Positions 32,803-44,280 of a stretch of 64,000 nt of DNA are shown here, piece after piece. Position 1 is the stretch's first letter. Each line of letters opens with the position of its first letter. Both the position numbers and the translations under genes were made by a program. Origin of the DNA: Porodaedalea pini (lineage: Eukaryota; Basidiomycota; Agaricomycetes; Hymenochaetales; Hymenochaetaceae). Where the stretch lies: NCBI GenBank assembly GCA_002794775.1, contig NBAY01000029.1, positions 124,001 through 188,000 of the forward strand, written 5' to 3'. Below the pieces are notes generated by a model, which was given only the letters and a program-made list of their open reading frames with translations, ran no database searches and was not told where the DNA came from.

Positions 32803-33795
32803 CCACCGGCCTCAGAATCGGCTCTATTAGGTTCGACTCAACTCAGGACAGCCCTACAAGTATCCCTGATGCATTCCAGGACAGTTTCAGTGTTTGGCTA
32901 GACTAACTCAACACATACAGCTTGGTTCTGCACTGGTGAGCCACTGAAGTCCATTTTGGGTCACATCTGGTATTGTTCCAAGCCTCCCAAAGCTTAATTA
33001 CTCATGTTCTTGAGTTCCGGCTCCGAGTTCTGGCTGTTTGGTGTTGTTTGGCTAGAGCCTCCAGTCTGTCTTTGTGTCCTTTGTACGCTGCTCAGAGGCT
33101 CAACCCTCTGCCAGTTATTTAAACACTCATGTAAATGTCTCAAAAATACAAGTTTAGTTCCCCCAAGTCAGTCCCAGTCTTTAGTTCTTGTCTCCATCAC
33201 TGTTCAGTGTCGTTCCATCTGTTCTGTCTCAAGTCCAGTTTTAGGTCAAATCTTGCTTTTACTATATCACCCTCAGTTCTAAACCGATTCTTGAGCTCTC
33301 TTCAGATTCATAATCTCGTCTAAAATCGCTTTCGAATACTGTCTTGTCTTGCATGATTCTGAGCCTGCATCATAGAGCTATGAAAATAGCTTTTGGTTCT
33401 GGGGGTTCTGTGCATTCTGCCAGCTGCAACAGTGCAACCACCATATCTCTGTCAATTCTGCATCGTGTCTCGAGATCTTTTCAGATTCGGAATCCTCTCG
33501 ACGAATCGGTTCGATTTCTGTCTTCGCTGGCGAGTTTCCGAGCCCAGGTTGTCAAGATCATAGTTGCCCTTTGTTCTCTGACCACATTTAGGCATGTTTT
33601 GCCGGTCACCCTTTGTACTCGCACCCCCAAGTCAACACCTAGCCCTGAGTATTCCCTACACTTCCCTACACTTCCTGACACTATCCCCTCCATCAGACAC
33701 ATTAGAGTGAACCCCTAGTGGCCAAACTCAACCAGGTCTGAGTCTGCCTGTAGACCCGTACCATCACCTTTCAGCAGTTCCTGCTTGAGGTGGTG
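32803..33795. repeat. Possible solo LTR (unconfirmed borders)
   Basis: About 1 kb of non-coding, CT-rich sequence begins TGACACCACCGGCC and ends GGTGGTGTTGTA, giving imperfect inverted termini. The start resembles that of the solo LTR at 2837 (TGTAACACCAACCGG). A TATA-like TTATTTAAAC lies near 33115. I found no clear target duplication, so this is tentative. Confidence 0.3.
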
Positions 33796-33831
33796 TTGTA
33801 CTCCCTTCATCTGTATTTTTGTCTTTCAAAA

Positions 33832-34269
33832 TCAAAGTGCAAAGGGACTTGTTTGTATGCACTGTTTTTGAGACTCAAAGTTCACATTTAGCTCCTCGAC
33901 CTCATCATCAGTGATGTCAGCATAGCCGTCATCCATCTCTTCATTGTTGATACACAAATTATCATCCATCACATCATAAGGTGTTCCATAAAGCTCTGAT
34001 TCGATCCAGAAGAGCACGTCTTCATCAGCTGTTCTGTCTTTCTCCTCCAAACCTCCTGGTCCATTCATTGCGATTGAGTCCTCCATTTGTCGACACTTTA
34101 TCTGTGCATGGAGCACTTCAGATGAATTAGAAAAACCATAAATTCTGTGGTTTGGCCACTTACTTCCAAGTTCCTCACTCTTTTGTGCTGCAGTTGCCTC
34201 TCGCTCTGATCGAGTCAAGGTGGTATTGCTGTCCCTTCTGTTGACAACTTGTCCTCTATTGCCATACAT
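33832..34269 (-). CDS. Hypothetical acidic protein, possibly N-terminal exon of the KDZ gene
   Basis: A 145-codon ORF from ATG at 34269 with no recognised family. It starts MYGNRGQVVNRRDSN. The second half is rich in Asp/Glu (DEDVLFWIESELYG, NNEEMDDGYADITDDEVEE). It lies on the same strand as the KDZ pseudogene and upstream of it, and transposase genes in these fungi often begin with such acidic low-complexity exons, so it may be the first exon of that gene. The ~1 kb between it and the KDZ segment is the possible solo LTR. Could equally be a chance ORF. Confidence 0.35.
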   Translation of the reverse strand: MYGNRGQVVNRRDSNTTLTRSEREATAAQKSEELGSKWPNHRIYGFSNSSEVLHAQIKCRQMEDSIAMNGPGGLEEKDRTADEDVLFWIESELYGTPYDVMDDNLCINNEEMDDGYADITDDEVEELNVNFESQKQCIQTSPFAL

Positions 34270-34274
34270 GATGA

Positions 34275-35326
34275 CACAAACCTTGATCTTGCAATTGACA
34301 CCTCACCATCCTTTTGTCATAGGTAGTGGTACAAAGTAAGCTGCAGTGATTGGCATTAATATTATTTGAGATTATTTAGCTTATATTTCCCATGCATTTT
34401 CATTACAGAATCTATTACTTGAAACTAGTGAACTCGCATTCCAAACTCATTGTATAAATTTGGGTGCCTTGTCTCTGGTATTGGTGAGGCACCAGCCCAA
34501 GTCTGAGGACAGTGAGCCTGCCAGGTGAGGCAATCGCAGTCTCATGGGAGCAAGCTCACCACAATGACTTGGAATCGCTTGCGTATGTCCTCATGTACTG
34601 GAGATGGAAGGACAGGTGAGGCCAGTTCTACAGGACATGTATGATGGCATCCAAGCTATCTCAAGTGAGGTGGCAGACATGGAGCATACTGGGCAGAGGA
34701 TGTGTGTCGGCATGCAGCCAACTTGCTTTTGTCAGTAAAGTAGACCATGTAGAAATAATATAGCTGCATCATAATAATGTACATGATTTTATATTAATTA
34801 ATCAAAAGAGACCAAGAAAAATGGTCCAGAAATGAGCAAGATCATTGAGCTTGCTGTGCACAACAATGAGCTTGGGTGTTTGACAATGCAGGGTAATATT
34901 TGATCAACACACGTAATGGTGGGGTCTGGATGTGTGTCCTTGGGGAACCAGAGACTCATGTTGCCAGTACCTGATTTCTTCATGACATCATGTGAATACC
35001 AACCGAATAGTGCTGTATATGGTATTTCTTTGATGGGCCCAGTTTGAGTTGATAAAACAAATATGTCATTCATTTTTTTATTTTTTACTTTACATAAATG
35101 AATTCTATTTATTATTAGCTACACATAGGTACAAAAATGATGAAATTTGGTTAGGAATTGAGTGAGATAATTGGGCTCACCATGGGCAACGGTGAGCCTG
35201 GGGTATTAATGATGCACATCATCATTTGATCAACACACGTGATGAGCAAAGACCCAGTGAGGCCCGATTTGGCAGGTGACACATGTCCCCGGTGACTGGT
35301 GCTCCCTAGTAACCGGAGCTTAGCTC
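34275..35326. other. Spacer with a diverged direct duplication
   Basis: No gene recognised. Two related stretches, about 34826-34935 and 35155-35262, share gatcaacacacgt(a/g)atg and flanking words, so an old tandem duplication is likely. A minus-strand ORF (35073-34798, with IPYTALFGWYSHDVMKK) has no known domain. Confidence 0.4.
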
Positions 35327-35334
35327 CCCGGTAG

Positions 35335-36018
35335 TATAGTTGCCATTGTCTGGTCTATCGACTGCTGGGCCCAGGACCGGACCTGGACCAGACCCAAAGT
35401 GGACCGGACCACAGTCCGGTCCACTTAAGGTCCAGATGTGGTCCAGTCCAGGGTCCAGCTCTCCATTTTTCTGGACCAAGCTGGACCCTGGACCGGACCT
35501 GGACCGGAAGAAATATTTGTAGGAGTTAGTTTGACATCATTACTGGCCTCAAGTTGGTTGACAAAGAAGTAGAACAGCTCTAGTGAGACCAGAAGATGTG
35601 CTTGAGCTTTGCATAGCACTGTGACATGACTACTTGCCTATGCAGGGGGTCTTCCATACTGTGTGAACAGGTTTTCTCAGGACTCAGGAGCAGGTCTGGT
35701 GGATACCAAGTGCCATATCCACCTTCTTTCTGAAACTTTTGAGTACAGAGATACTATAGATGTACTACATAGGCCTTTACAAATGCATGTCTTTGTCTCA
35801 AGCATAAATAGAATTAATTCAACTTTTTCTTCTCAATTTACCAGCGGTCCAGGTCCGGTCCTGGCCCGGACCTGGACTGGACCTCAGGTCCGGTCCAAAA
35901 GCGGTCCAGTTGGGGTCTGGTCCAGGTCCGAGCTGAGCAGGAAAATCCAAAACGGTCCAGGTTATGGTCCACCAACATTTTGCCTGGACTGGACCTGGAC
36001 CAGACCATGGCAACTATA
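35335..36018. mobile_element. hAT-type MITE with GGTCC subterminal repeats
   Basis: A 684-bp element with a 21-bp terminal inverted repeat (TATAGTTGCCATNGTCTGGTC; one mismatch) and a perfect 8-bp target duplication CCCGGTAG (35327-35334 and 36019-36026). Both ends, about 35380-35512 and 35845-36000, are packed with GGTCC/GGACC words such as ggaccggacctgg in both orientations, as expected of multiple transposase-binding sites. The middle is AT-rich and non-coding. No transposase with matching ends is in the window. Confidence 0.88.
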
Positions 36019-36026
36019 CCCGGTAG

Positions 36027-36869
36027 GTAAGCTCTGAAAATCAGCACAGTTTTTGTGCCAGTATGACAGAACAACTGGGAATAAACCTAAGTAGGGGTGG
36101 TCATCGCCCCCTTCACCACCCCTAATTAGGTACTAAAGTGTACGTACTTTAGGTGCTCATTCCATCGACAAATTTGTTTCTGACATCCTCACGAGCGAAC
36201 TCAGGCACTTCGTATATAGGGACGACACCTGTCATCGGATGTCTGTTTGGTTCATGGGGACCAACCCGAACAAGTTTTCCACAGCAGTCATAATAAGGAT
36301 GATCTATAAAATCCAACTGTGTGAAGGATTAGGCACCTCTCCGAGAACACAAGGCAGGGAAGAGCACTTACTTTTAGGTTTCCAAACAGTTTAGAAATTG
36401 ATCTCCTATACTTGTCCTATTCATCACGAGACAAAGGAAGTTCCTAGAGTCAAGCTGAATTCACTCTGAAAAATAGATAATGAAATGTAATTACATACTT
36501 CTTTATAATCACTTTCACCGTATTTGTACTGGTCGTGCCAGAGAGTCACCTGCTGCTCTATGGTGCACCATTCTGGACCAAACGATTCAGAAGTGCGATT
36601 GAGTGGCTCGTATGTGCAATCAGCCATGTTGGCATTGTGAACAAGGACTAGAAGATAGAGATCAGCCACATTAGTCTCAGAAAGAAAGGAGCTGCATTAC
36701 GCGACTCATTCTGAGAACCTGCTGAGGTCCCACTAGCTGCACTAGTGTTTGAGGACAACTCCAAGGGTTCAGATCAGGTGATAATTGATAAAGTACTTTG
36801 GTGCAGTACGTTCGTGGAGCTATGTAGCCTTATATATATATATTAGTAATTTTGTAACTTAGATCCACT
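36027..36869. other. Spacer with short minus-strand coding-like pieces
   Basis: The minus strand shows two coding-like stretches, 36669-36490 (MADLYLLVLVHNANMADCTYE) and about 36318-36160 (CGKLVRVGPHEPNRHPMTG), separated by a gap that could be an intron. No family recognised. A TATATATATA run lies near 36831. Confidence 0.35.
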
Positions 36870-39800
36870 CTTGTCCACACGCTCCAGTCTTCATATCCTC
36901 ATATTACAACTCTATGCATGAAAGAGAAATATTCATGACTGTGAATGGATCTGAAGAATGCAGAGTTCAGAAGCTAATTGCACACGGTCTGAAGGCCATG
37001 GTGTTCTGGAGAAGATCGACAGTATGAACATCTAGGTTAAGAACCAGAGAGCAATGTCCCCTTTCCTTCCCTTTACTCTTCTGCCAAGGCCCCGGAAGGA
37101 TCTTTGTGAAAGAACTTTTCTTCAGTGGGTGGAGGCACTGGGTAAATGCAAAATATGAATAGATGAGTGCAAAAGTCAACGAAGTTTACAGCCTTTTTCA
37201 TAAGTCCTGCGACACGTGCATGTCACGTGAAGTGAGCCGCGTCAGAGCCAAAGTGTCGAAAAATTAGAATGAATGCCTATTTTCTCTGTGAATTCTGCAC
37301 AGAACCTGCTCATTAAGTACTCAAAAAAAAGGCACGGTTCTCAGGAGAAGAAATATGTAAAATAGGGAGCAATAAATTGACTGTGTAGGTGGGTGGAGAT
37401 CAAACAAGTGCAGCTGGTCTGTTCTCTCACCCATTTCCACTGAGATTCAAAAATTATAGCTCCCCTACATCTACCTATAAAATTCTTTCCTGTGTCTGTA
37501 AATTAAGTATATGACTATATCAACATCTCCTGAAAGTTTGAAGCCAATCCATTCAGTATTCATGGTCCAGCAGCAAGATTTGTGTTCTACTCTGCAAGAC
37601 CTGTTGTGAGAAAAGGAGGGTGGAAAGAGCTTGAAGTGGAACACAAATCTTGCTGCTGGACCATGAATACTGAATGGATTGGCTTCAAACTTTCAGGAGA
37701 TGTTGATATAGTCATATACTTAATTTACAGACACGAGAAAAAATTTTATAGGTAGATGTAGGGGAGCTATAATTTTTGAATCTCAGTGGAAATGGGTGAG
37801 AGAACAGACCAGCTGCACTTGTTTGATCTCCACCCACCTACACAGTCAATTTATTGCTCCCTATTTTACATATTTCTTCTCCTGAGAACAGTGCCTTTTT
37901 TTTTGAGTACTTAATGAGCAGGTACTGTGCAGAATTCACAGAGAAAATAGGCATTCATTCTAAATTTTCGACACTTTGGCTCTGACGCGGCTCACTTCAC
38001 GTGACATGCACGTGTCGCAGGACTTATGAAAAAGGCTGTAACTGTCACCAAACCCTCGGTTCGATTTACAGTGAGTAGGATACCCCATAGTCTGTTGCCT
38101 TGAGCTGAGCAGCTCATCTAGCGCAATTTCCCACCATTACCCATTGCTATCTTCAGCTACATATGCATTGAACGGTTCGCCCACTCGAACCTACAGACCC
38201 AGCGACCAAGTTCTGGACCTGAACTCCCTCATGCACTCAGCTCGGATGACAACTGCACCTTCGGAGAGCGGCATACGAGCTCGGTGACTCACGGCCCTTT
38301 CTCGTGGTCCTACGTGTAGGAGAGACTCTGCTTCACATCGCCATGCAAGTACCTGCTCCGCAAGTCTATCACGAGCGAGTGACGTCGTTCATGGTGAGCT
38401 GTCGCCCTGTCCAGCATTTATGAGCATAAATAGCATAGGATATTGACTGTGTGTCTATTGTAGATCGGTCTGACTCTATCCGTGACTTGATGGAGCTCAT
38501 GAATGTGCCGCTAACGAAGGAGAGCTTCATACGAGATAGCCATGTAGGACGGACTTCAGAGTGTCAATCTATAATACGCGCACCTTTAAATTTGTCTCGG
38601 AGCCTCTCTTGCTGGTTACGCGTTGGAGTTTGCTTCTTCGAGGGTTGACATGCGCAGAGTCGCTTGGGACAAGCGAGACCATGAACTGGTCTGGAACGGC
38701 TCCACTGTTGGTTCATTCGATTTTCCTTCGAACGATGGGTTCTTCTAATGCTGACTTTCACTGCCGGCAATGCACGCATGTTTCGTCATTTCAAAACCCA
38801 TGCGCTTCACAATCACGGACCTGCTGCTCGTGAGAACAACTCCACTCAATACTGGATACTTGGGCCGAGCTCCATCGACGAGTGGCTCAAGCAAGATTGT
38901 CATACCGACACGGCGTCCATCTATCGACCGGTACTTCGTCGTCAGTAGGGACTGGTGGCAAGTTTGAGAGAATGTTGTGGTCGATGAAGACTGGTTTTCA
39001 TGCACGCAAAATGGTATATCTTGCTGTGAGTACTATGTTCTCTACTTTGTGTTTGATGTAATGTACCCACAATCGCTTGGCATCGCCTGTTGGAGGCCTC
39101 GCTACTGGCGGGCTTTCCAACGTCGGAAGGCCCTGCGATCTGTGCTGTTTAGTCCCGATAAGAGACGGAAGCCCGCTGGAGGCGGAGGTTATACCTTTAA
39201 GGGAAGGCTCCTCTGGACGTCATAGGAGCAGATGCCTAGTATGCTGCTCCTACCATCGCTGGTTGTCTATCTTATCTCTTCCCAGCTTGTCGATGGGTCT
39301 GCAGGATTTCACGCTCAAATGTAATCTGGAAAGGCCGGCCTCGAAATATCGCATCTCATGTTTAGGTACGTATTTTGTTTTTACGCTTACCGGTATGCTC
39401 TAATATCTCGCCGAAGGGTTACGTGCTTTCTTCCTCAAATCATTAAATACGATCACTTGTGTATTTACAACGTCTCCGTGTGATGAATCAGTTTTAAAGG
39501 ATTTATGGAGAGGTTCGCATTGGTATGAAAGTCCAGTTCATCATCAGAAATGATGACGTACTTTGCTGACCGTCCTTTCTCAAGGCTAGAAATAGACGTG
39601 TCGAATTTCTTCTACTTCCAACGGTTCCTGCTACACAGATCCCCATTGGTTCATGCATGGATGTCTCATTTTGTTGGTAAGCATAGATAGTCTCTTTTAC
39701 TTAGCTCCTCTCTAACCTCACTCCTTCAGCTATCCTTCTGACCTTGTGATCGTCAGCAAAACGTGCAAGCTCTACTAATACTATGGCATCGGTGCGGCGC

Positions 39801-40080
39801 CGAGTGGCATCACGTGACTTACATATACAAAGACGTATTGTCCTCGGAGGCCCACTGCTTCAGGAAGGGCATATATTCCTGTATGAGGACGACGACATTA
39901 ACGAGTACCTCGTTTTGAATGCTTGAAAGAGACCTTTTATATCACTGCACTGTCGAGCTAACGCGTTGATCGGGTTAGCTCATATTTTTCGCGTTGTACT
40001 TTCGTCAGGTCTTTCTTCTGATCTTTTCTTCGCTTCTTAGATCCTGTCCCCTTGCGGGACCAGATCCGATAAAAAAATTG
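36870..40080 (+). repeat. Duplicated segment, left copy (decayed intron-containing locus)
   Basis: Matches 44280-54250 in order once insertions are removed from both. Anchors: TTTCTTCAGTGGGTGGAGGCACTGGG (37110-37140) with 44490-44515; CCTGCTCCGCAAGTCTATCACGAG (38350) with 51838; GATGGAGCTCATGAATGTG (38490) with 51994; CTGCGATCTGTGCTG (39135) with 53410. Coding-like plus-strand pieces occur (YELGDSRPFLVVLRVGETLL at 38267-38328; DRSDSIRDLMELMNVPLTK at 38460-38520) with GT...AG joints, but no family is recognised and no continuous frame was found. The palindrome at 37189-38038 is inserted here. CpG is common from about 38050 on. Confidence 0.7.
37189..38038. mobile_element. TA-flanked palindromic (foldback) element, copy 2
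   Basis: 850 bp, same termini, arms and loop as copy 1, flanked by TA (37187-37188 and 38039-38040). The paralogous site at about 44558-44570 lacks it and reads gaagtt-TG-actgtcacc where this copy reads gaagtt-TA-[element]-TA-actgtcacc, so the exact insertion point and a 2-bp target are visible. Confidence 0.9.
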
Positions 40081-40091
40081 ACACATCAACG

Positions 40092-40956
40092 ATGGCTTTA
40101 ATCTGCCTCTTCGACTGTAAGGGCAGTAAAAGGCATTTTGACAGGTAAGTTTGTTTTAAGGCTTCAGGCTCGTTCGTCACCAGCTGATTCGGAATTCTCA
40201 CAGTTTCAGGTACTGCAAAACTTGCCTCGTCCTTGAATGCGATTCAATCTTCCTTGTCATCAACTGTCAGCGCTCCCACTCTCTCTGCTTCGGCCGACTC
40301 GCTTTCTGATGTAGGTGCGGAGCCAGTAGCGCCGAGCCGCGACATTGTTGTCACACCAGGGGAATTGGGCAAGGCGCGATATGCTTTTGACTACTCCGGC
40401 GGTGTCTCAAAAGCTGCGCCACTCCTCTCCCGGCCCACAGAGCGTGTTCGGCTCGCTTTCTAATAGCGGAGGGGTGCAGGGAGGGTCAGTTAAACTGGCC
40501 TCGAAGGGTAAAACAAAGACGGGAAGCACGATATGAACGTGAATGATATCGGAGCTCCGAAGCGATCAGGAGGTGAGTAGTAAGAAGAAGCGCTAGCGCA
40601 ACGGGATCAGTGTGCATAAGCCCTGGTACACAGATAAGGGTACGTTTGATCATTCGTACCTTCTTTCCAGCGCTCTCTCGCTTTCCGTCTATCCTAAGGA
40701 GATGCATATACTTCGTGTTTCATCCATCGCGTCCATTTCTTTTTCATTGTTCACTCTTCATACCTCGTTTCTCCTGTCTCATGGACGTTGTTTTCCACAT
40801 CCTTTCTACCTCCATCAGCTTTATTTCGCTTTTGAAAACAAATTAAAAGCTAAGCGATCTGATGTCCTACGTACAGAACGCATTTACGCGCTCCGAGACG
40901 ACATAGTTGACCACGACCTCCTGATCGACGCGATTCTACCGAGCTCAGTATCATAA
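40092..40956 (+). other. Unresolved coding-like region upstream of tyrosinase
   Basis: Plus-strand ORF 40233-40463 is Ser/Ala-rich (SSTVSAPTLSASADSLSDVG). A short exon 40092-40144 joined through a 65-bp GT-AG intron to 40210 is possible in another frame. A third open piece ends at 40956. I could not join these into one gene. CpG-rich base composition resembles the tyrosinase locus, so a decayed or unusual host gene is possible. Confidence 0.3.
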
Positions 40957-40959
40957 AGT

Positions 40960-41800
40960 CAGAACGCCGTAACGAAGAAGGCCATTTTTACAGGCTGCGC
41001 GAGCCCGATACTCCTACTACCTGCACCACTCTTCACTCTCGATCTCCATGTGCTCCCATCTTGGTACCTCTTATCTCAAGATTGTAACGCGTGGCGATGC
41101 GGGGGAGTAGCTAGTAACAAAATAGTTTGTACACTTCTTATACACTTTTGAGCGCAAATCCTTACAGTATCATGTCAATTTATTTTTTTCACGAATTACA
41201 GACGATACTCGTAAACTCGGAATATTAATCGTAGCTTAGCCACGGCAGTTTCTATTGGTGACTTGTACCACTTTCGTATGCGTAGGCATGCGCCCGAGAA
41301 GTAAGAACGACGGGCCTATCGAAGCAGGGCTATCTGTTAAGAGCTGAACTCCGCTCTGCTACAAAATAACGTGCGTGCCATCGTATCTTCAACAATTGTC
41401 AGATGACTGTTGAAAAGGAAGGACTGTATGCAACTCAAAAGCAATCGACCAACGGGGCCGCCATATGTTCCTCGAGCGCCAAGGCGGTGCCTATTTAACC
41501 GATGATGCGGATCAAACAACCGAAACATTCGTGCGACTTTGCTCTCAACCTCCTCTGAAAACGCCTCTGTAATCTCTCGCGGTCGTCGGCAGGCGATACG
41601 GATCCAAGCTCCTATTTGTCCGCCCTAGATTTCCTTGAAACATACGTGAGAGACATTTTGAATGTTTATGTGTTTGTTATTCTCACTGGTCCGGCTCCGC
41701 TGTGCATCGCTAAGCCGAGCCAGGTACGCTGCATTCGCTATAGACGGTAGCCATTGAATACAAGACGATGAACGTTTTGTCGAGGTTTCAAGACATATAT
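40960..41800. other. Intergenic region and upstream part of the tyrosinase promoter
   Basis: No convincing gene. Mixed composition with normal CpG. Nothing repeated elsewhere in the window was found here. Confidence 0.5.
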
Positions 41801-41807
41801 TACTGAC

Positions 41808-41816
41808 TATAAAAGG
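41808..41816 (+). promoter_or_regulatory. TATA box of tyrosinase gene
   Basis: TATAAAAGG lies 93 bp upstream of the tyrosinase ATG, a spacing that leaves a leader of about 60 bases. This is a strong core promoter match for a fungal gene. Confidence 0.7.
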
Positions 41817-41900
41817 GGGCGAGTCTCGTTACACGATTTAACACAGCGCCTCGAGCCCTGTGTTTCCTGCGATATCAAGCATCTCGTACTCCGCGCAATA

Positions 41901-43594
41901 ATGCTGTCTGTAGTCTTCAACTTCGTTTCTGCTGTCTGGGTTTTGGTGCTCGTCACAGGTCCTAGGCTTGTGAGCGCACAATGCACAGAGCCATCCGTTC
42001 GTCGTGAATGGAGGCAGTTTAGCACGGACGAGAAGACTGAATGGATTTCGGCGGTCAAGGCTAGTATCAAACCCTCCCCCTTCAAAAGGGATCCAATCCC
42101 CCCAATTTTGCATTATCTGACATGCAAAATTTTAGTGCCTTACGACGTTCCCGCATAACGACGCGCTCACACCATCCGTTGATCCATCAGTTTCAGCGAT
42201 CCCGGGCGTAAACACGTCGTCGACATACTACGATGGTAAGTAGTTCTTTATGTCCAAAGATCTACTCAAGAGCTGATAATAAAATGACGCATCTCCTAGA
42301 TTTTGTCTACATGCACATGGACCTCAACACCAGGGTAGGTTGTCTAAGTCTAATTTTGTTGACAGACGGCTCATTGGTGAGCTCGGCACTTTTTCAGATT
42401 CATTCGACCGGCTACTTTCTTCCCTGGCATCGTTGGTACGTGGCTGTATACGAGCAGGATCTCAAGGAAAAGTGTGGATATACTGGCGTTTCTCCCTACT
42501 GGAATTGGACGATCGGTACACATACCTAATTCACGTTCATCCGTTCCTTCCTATGCTTACTATATCAAATCTGTCAATCAGACTCGGCCGACGTCTTCGA
42601 TTCAGATTTTTTCAAGGAGTCTGACCCTAGCAGCGGGCTCGGTGGCTGGGGCGATTCCAGCAAGGACTTCAGCGTAACGGACGGTGCCTTCAGCGATTTC
42701 ATGGTTGCGTACCCTAACCCGCACATCCTGCGCCGCAACTTTTCGCTGCAGCCGTGGGCAGACCTTGGAGATCTCGGCGGCTTTAATCCTTACCCAGAAA
42801 TGTACGCGAACGCGACATTTACCCCTGACATGATGAACGCGATGATCAATGGCTATGTGGGAGACTATGTCGGCTTTCAGGCGAACTTTGAGAAAACGCA
42901 AGGAGCACACGGTGCGTACTCTCGTCTTCTGAGCATTTATTTTTCTCAACTGCCCGAATTTCTCGTTACCTTTTTTCTTCCTAGGCGCTGTGCATCTAAT
43001 GATGGAGGGGTGAGTGCCTAAGTGTTTAACGGGCTTTCCTGCTAGACCGATGGCTATTATCTCACAGTGATCTCGGCGGCACCTGCCCACAAGGCGCGTA
43101 TGAAGGGTGCTCAGGCAACAACCCAACCTGGTCCGCAAATGGTAGGTGTCATCTCCCTCTTTCCTTGCGCGTTGAAGTCAATATTTCCGGCCCCCACAGA
43201 GCCACTCTTCTGGATGCATCATGCCGTGCGTTCTTATGCACCTTTGTGGCGAAATAATACTCTTCTGAACATCTCATTTTGTTCCGTCTGGCTATCCAGA
43301 TGGTAGATAAAGTGTGGTCTGATTGGCAGAATGCCGACCCGAGTAACTTCTGGGACTTCTTCGGCGGCACTGTACAGGCGACACAGAACGTCAGTTACTA
43401 TGAGCAATACCCAAACGGTGGACCGCCCTTCCTATCTGTTCGTCTCTTTCTTTAGTCCGTTCTGTGGTGTCTGAGTGAAACGTATATATCAATAGGTTAA
43501 TGACACGATTCCGGCGGACGGATTGTTCAACGAGACAACGATTTATAATGTTATGAACACGACAGGAGGCTTCTTGTGCTACGTCTACGAGTAA
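41901..43594 (+). CDS. Secreted tyrosinase (polyphenol oxidase), 10 exons
   Basis: Type-3 copper enzyme oxidising phenols to quinones. Exons: 41901-42059, 42136-42235, 42300-42334, 42398-42515, 42582-42911, 42985-43009, 43068-43141, 43200-43225, 43300-43437, 43496-43594; they sum to 1104 nt (367 residues). A hydrophobic signal peptide ends near residue 26 (LVSAQ). CuA ligands are seen as His92 (YMHMD), His100 and His109 (FLPWHRWY). CuB ligands are His247 and His251 (HGAVHLMM) and His287 (PLFWMHHA). All six are present. Exons 3, 6 and 8 are only 25-35 nt. The first intron uses a GC donor (AAG|GCTAGT...TTTTAG), needed to give AVK-CLTTFPHND. The length fits the short secreted fungal tyrosinases without the long C-terminal activation domain. 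No in-frame stops, unlike all neighbours; the only clearly intact host gene here. Confidence 0.92.
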
Positions 43595-43711
43595 TGGCCG
43601 TTTTTTCCGTCAGAGGATATTTGTCCTCGTCCATTGTTCGATTCGTTGGTTGTCCTTTCGTTTTGTTCTTGACTATGATTAATAATCTCACGTCATCCAT
43701 TGTATAATATT

Positions 43712-43717
43712 AATAAA
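43712..43717 (+). terminator. Polyadenylation signal-like AATAAA of tyrosinase
   Basis: AATAAA about 120 bp after the tyrosinase stop, in AT-rich sequence. A plausible 3' processing signal. Confidence 0.4.
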
Positions 43718-43729
43718 TCGAAGGATTGA

Positions 43730-44280
43730 ATTGATTAATGTTCTACTTATATATCAATGTCTTCGGCCGATGAGAAAGTTTATGTCTAAAATTGAGAAGT
43801 CAAAAGGTTGAGGCCCGGCACCGCAAAAAATGGTTGATTGCATTTCCTCGTAGGCCGCCGGAGGGGGTGGGGGAGGGGGGGCAACGCGCCAACATCGTCG
43901 CTCAAAGCATATACATGTCCAATGCTGCTGTTTCATCTCCCGTTCCACTATTCCTCCAAGTTCATCCAGAAGCTCAACTGTCTAGCAGTCTATTAAATAT
44001 CAATTAGAGACCATCTGTCTTCTCAGATAAGTCCTTCGTCCTCAGGCGGAATACACAGTTGTCTCTTAACTGAAAATTTCCAAGTGCTTTTCGAATATGG
44101 CAAGATAGAAGGCGGGAAACAGGTCTAGGCATTGCTCGTGGATAGTGATGCAGCAGAGGTCTTGCTGTTCAAGTTGTCGTCATCGGCGAAGAGTCGGAAG
44201 CGTATTACGTGGCACGTGTCACTTATGTTGATCATTTCAGCGTCTCAAACTTGGACCCTGGTACCATCCTTATCCAGTCT
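43730..44280. other. Intergenic spacer with a G-run
   Basis: Downstream of tyrosinase. Contains a G-rich stretch (ggagggggtgggggaggggggg near 43860-43880). No gene recognised before the start of the duplicated segment. Confidence 0.4.

Noticed and set aside
32803..33795. Coding gene in the CT-rich block
   Set aside because: Open stretches are short, in all frames and without domains; non-coding LTR-like sequence is the better description.
35380..36000. Regular GGTCC words as a CRISPR-like or tandem array
   Set aside because: Words occur in both orientations with irregular spacing and are bounded by terminal inverted repeats and an 8-bp duplication, so they are subterminal repeats of a MITE; CRISPR is not expected in a fungal nuclear genome.
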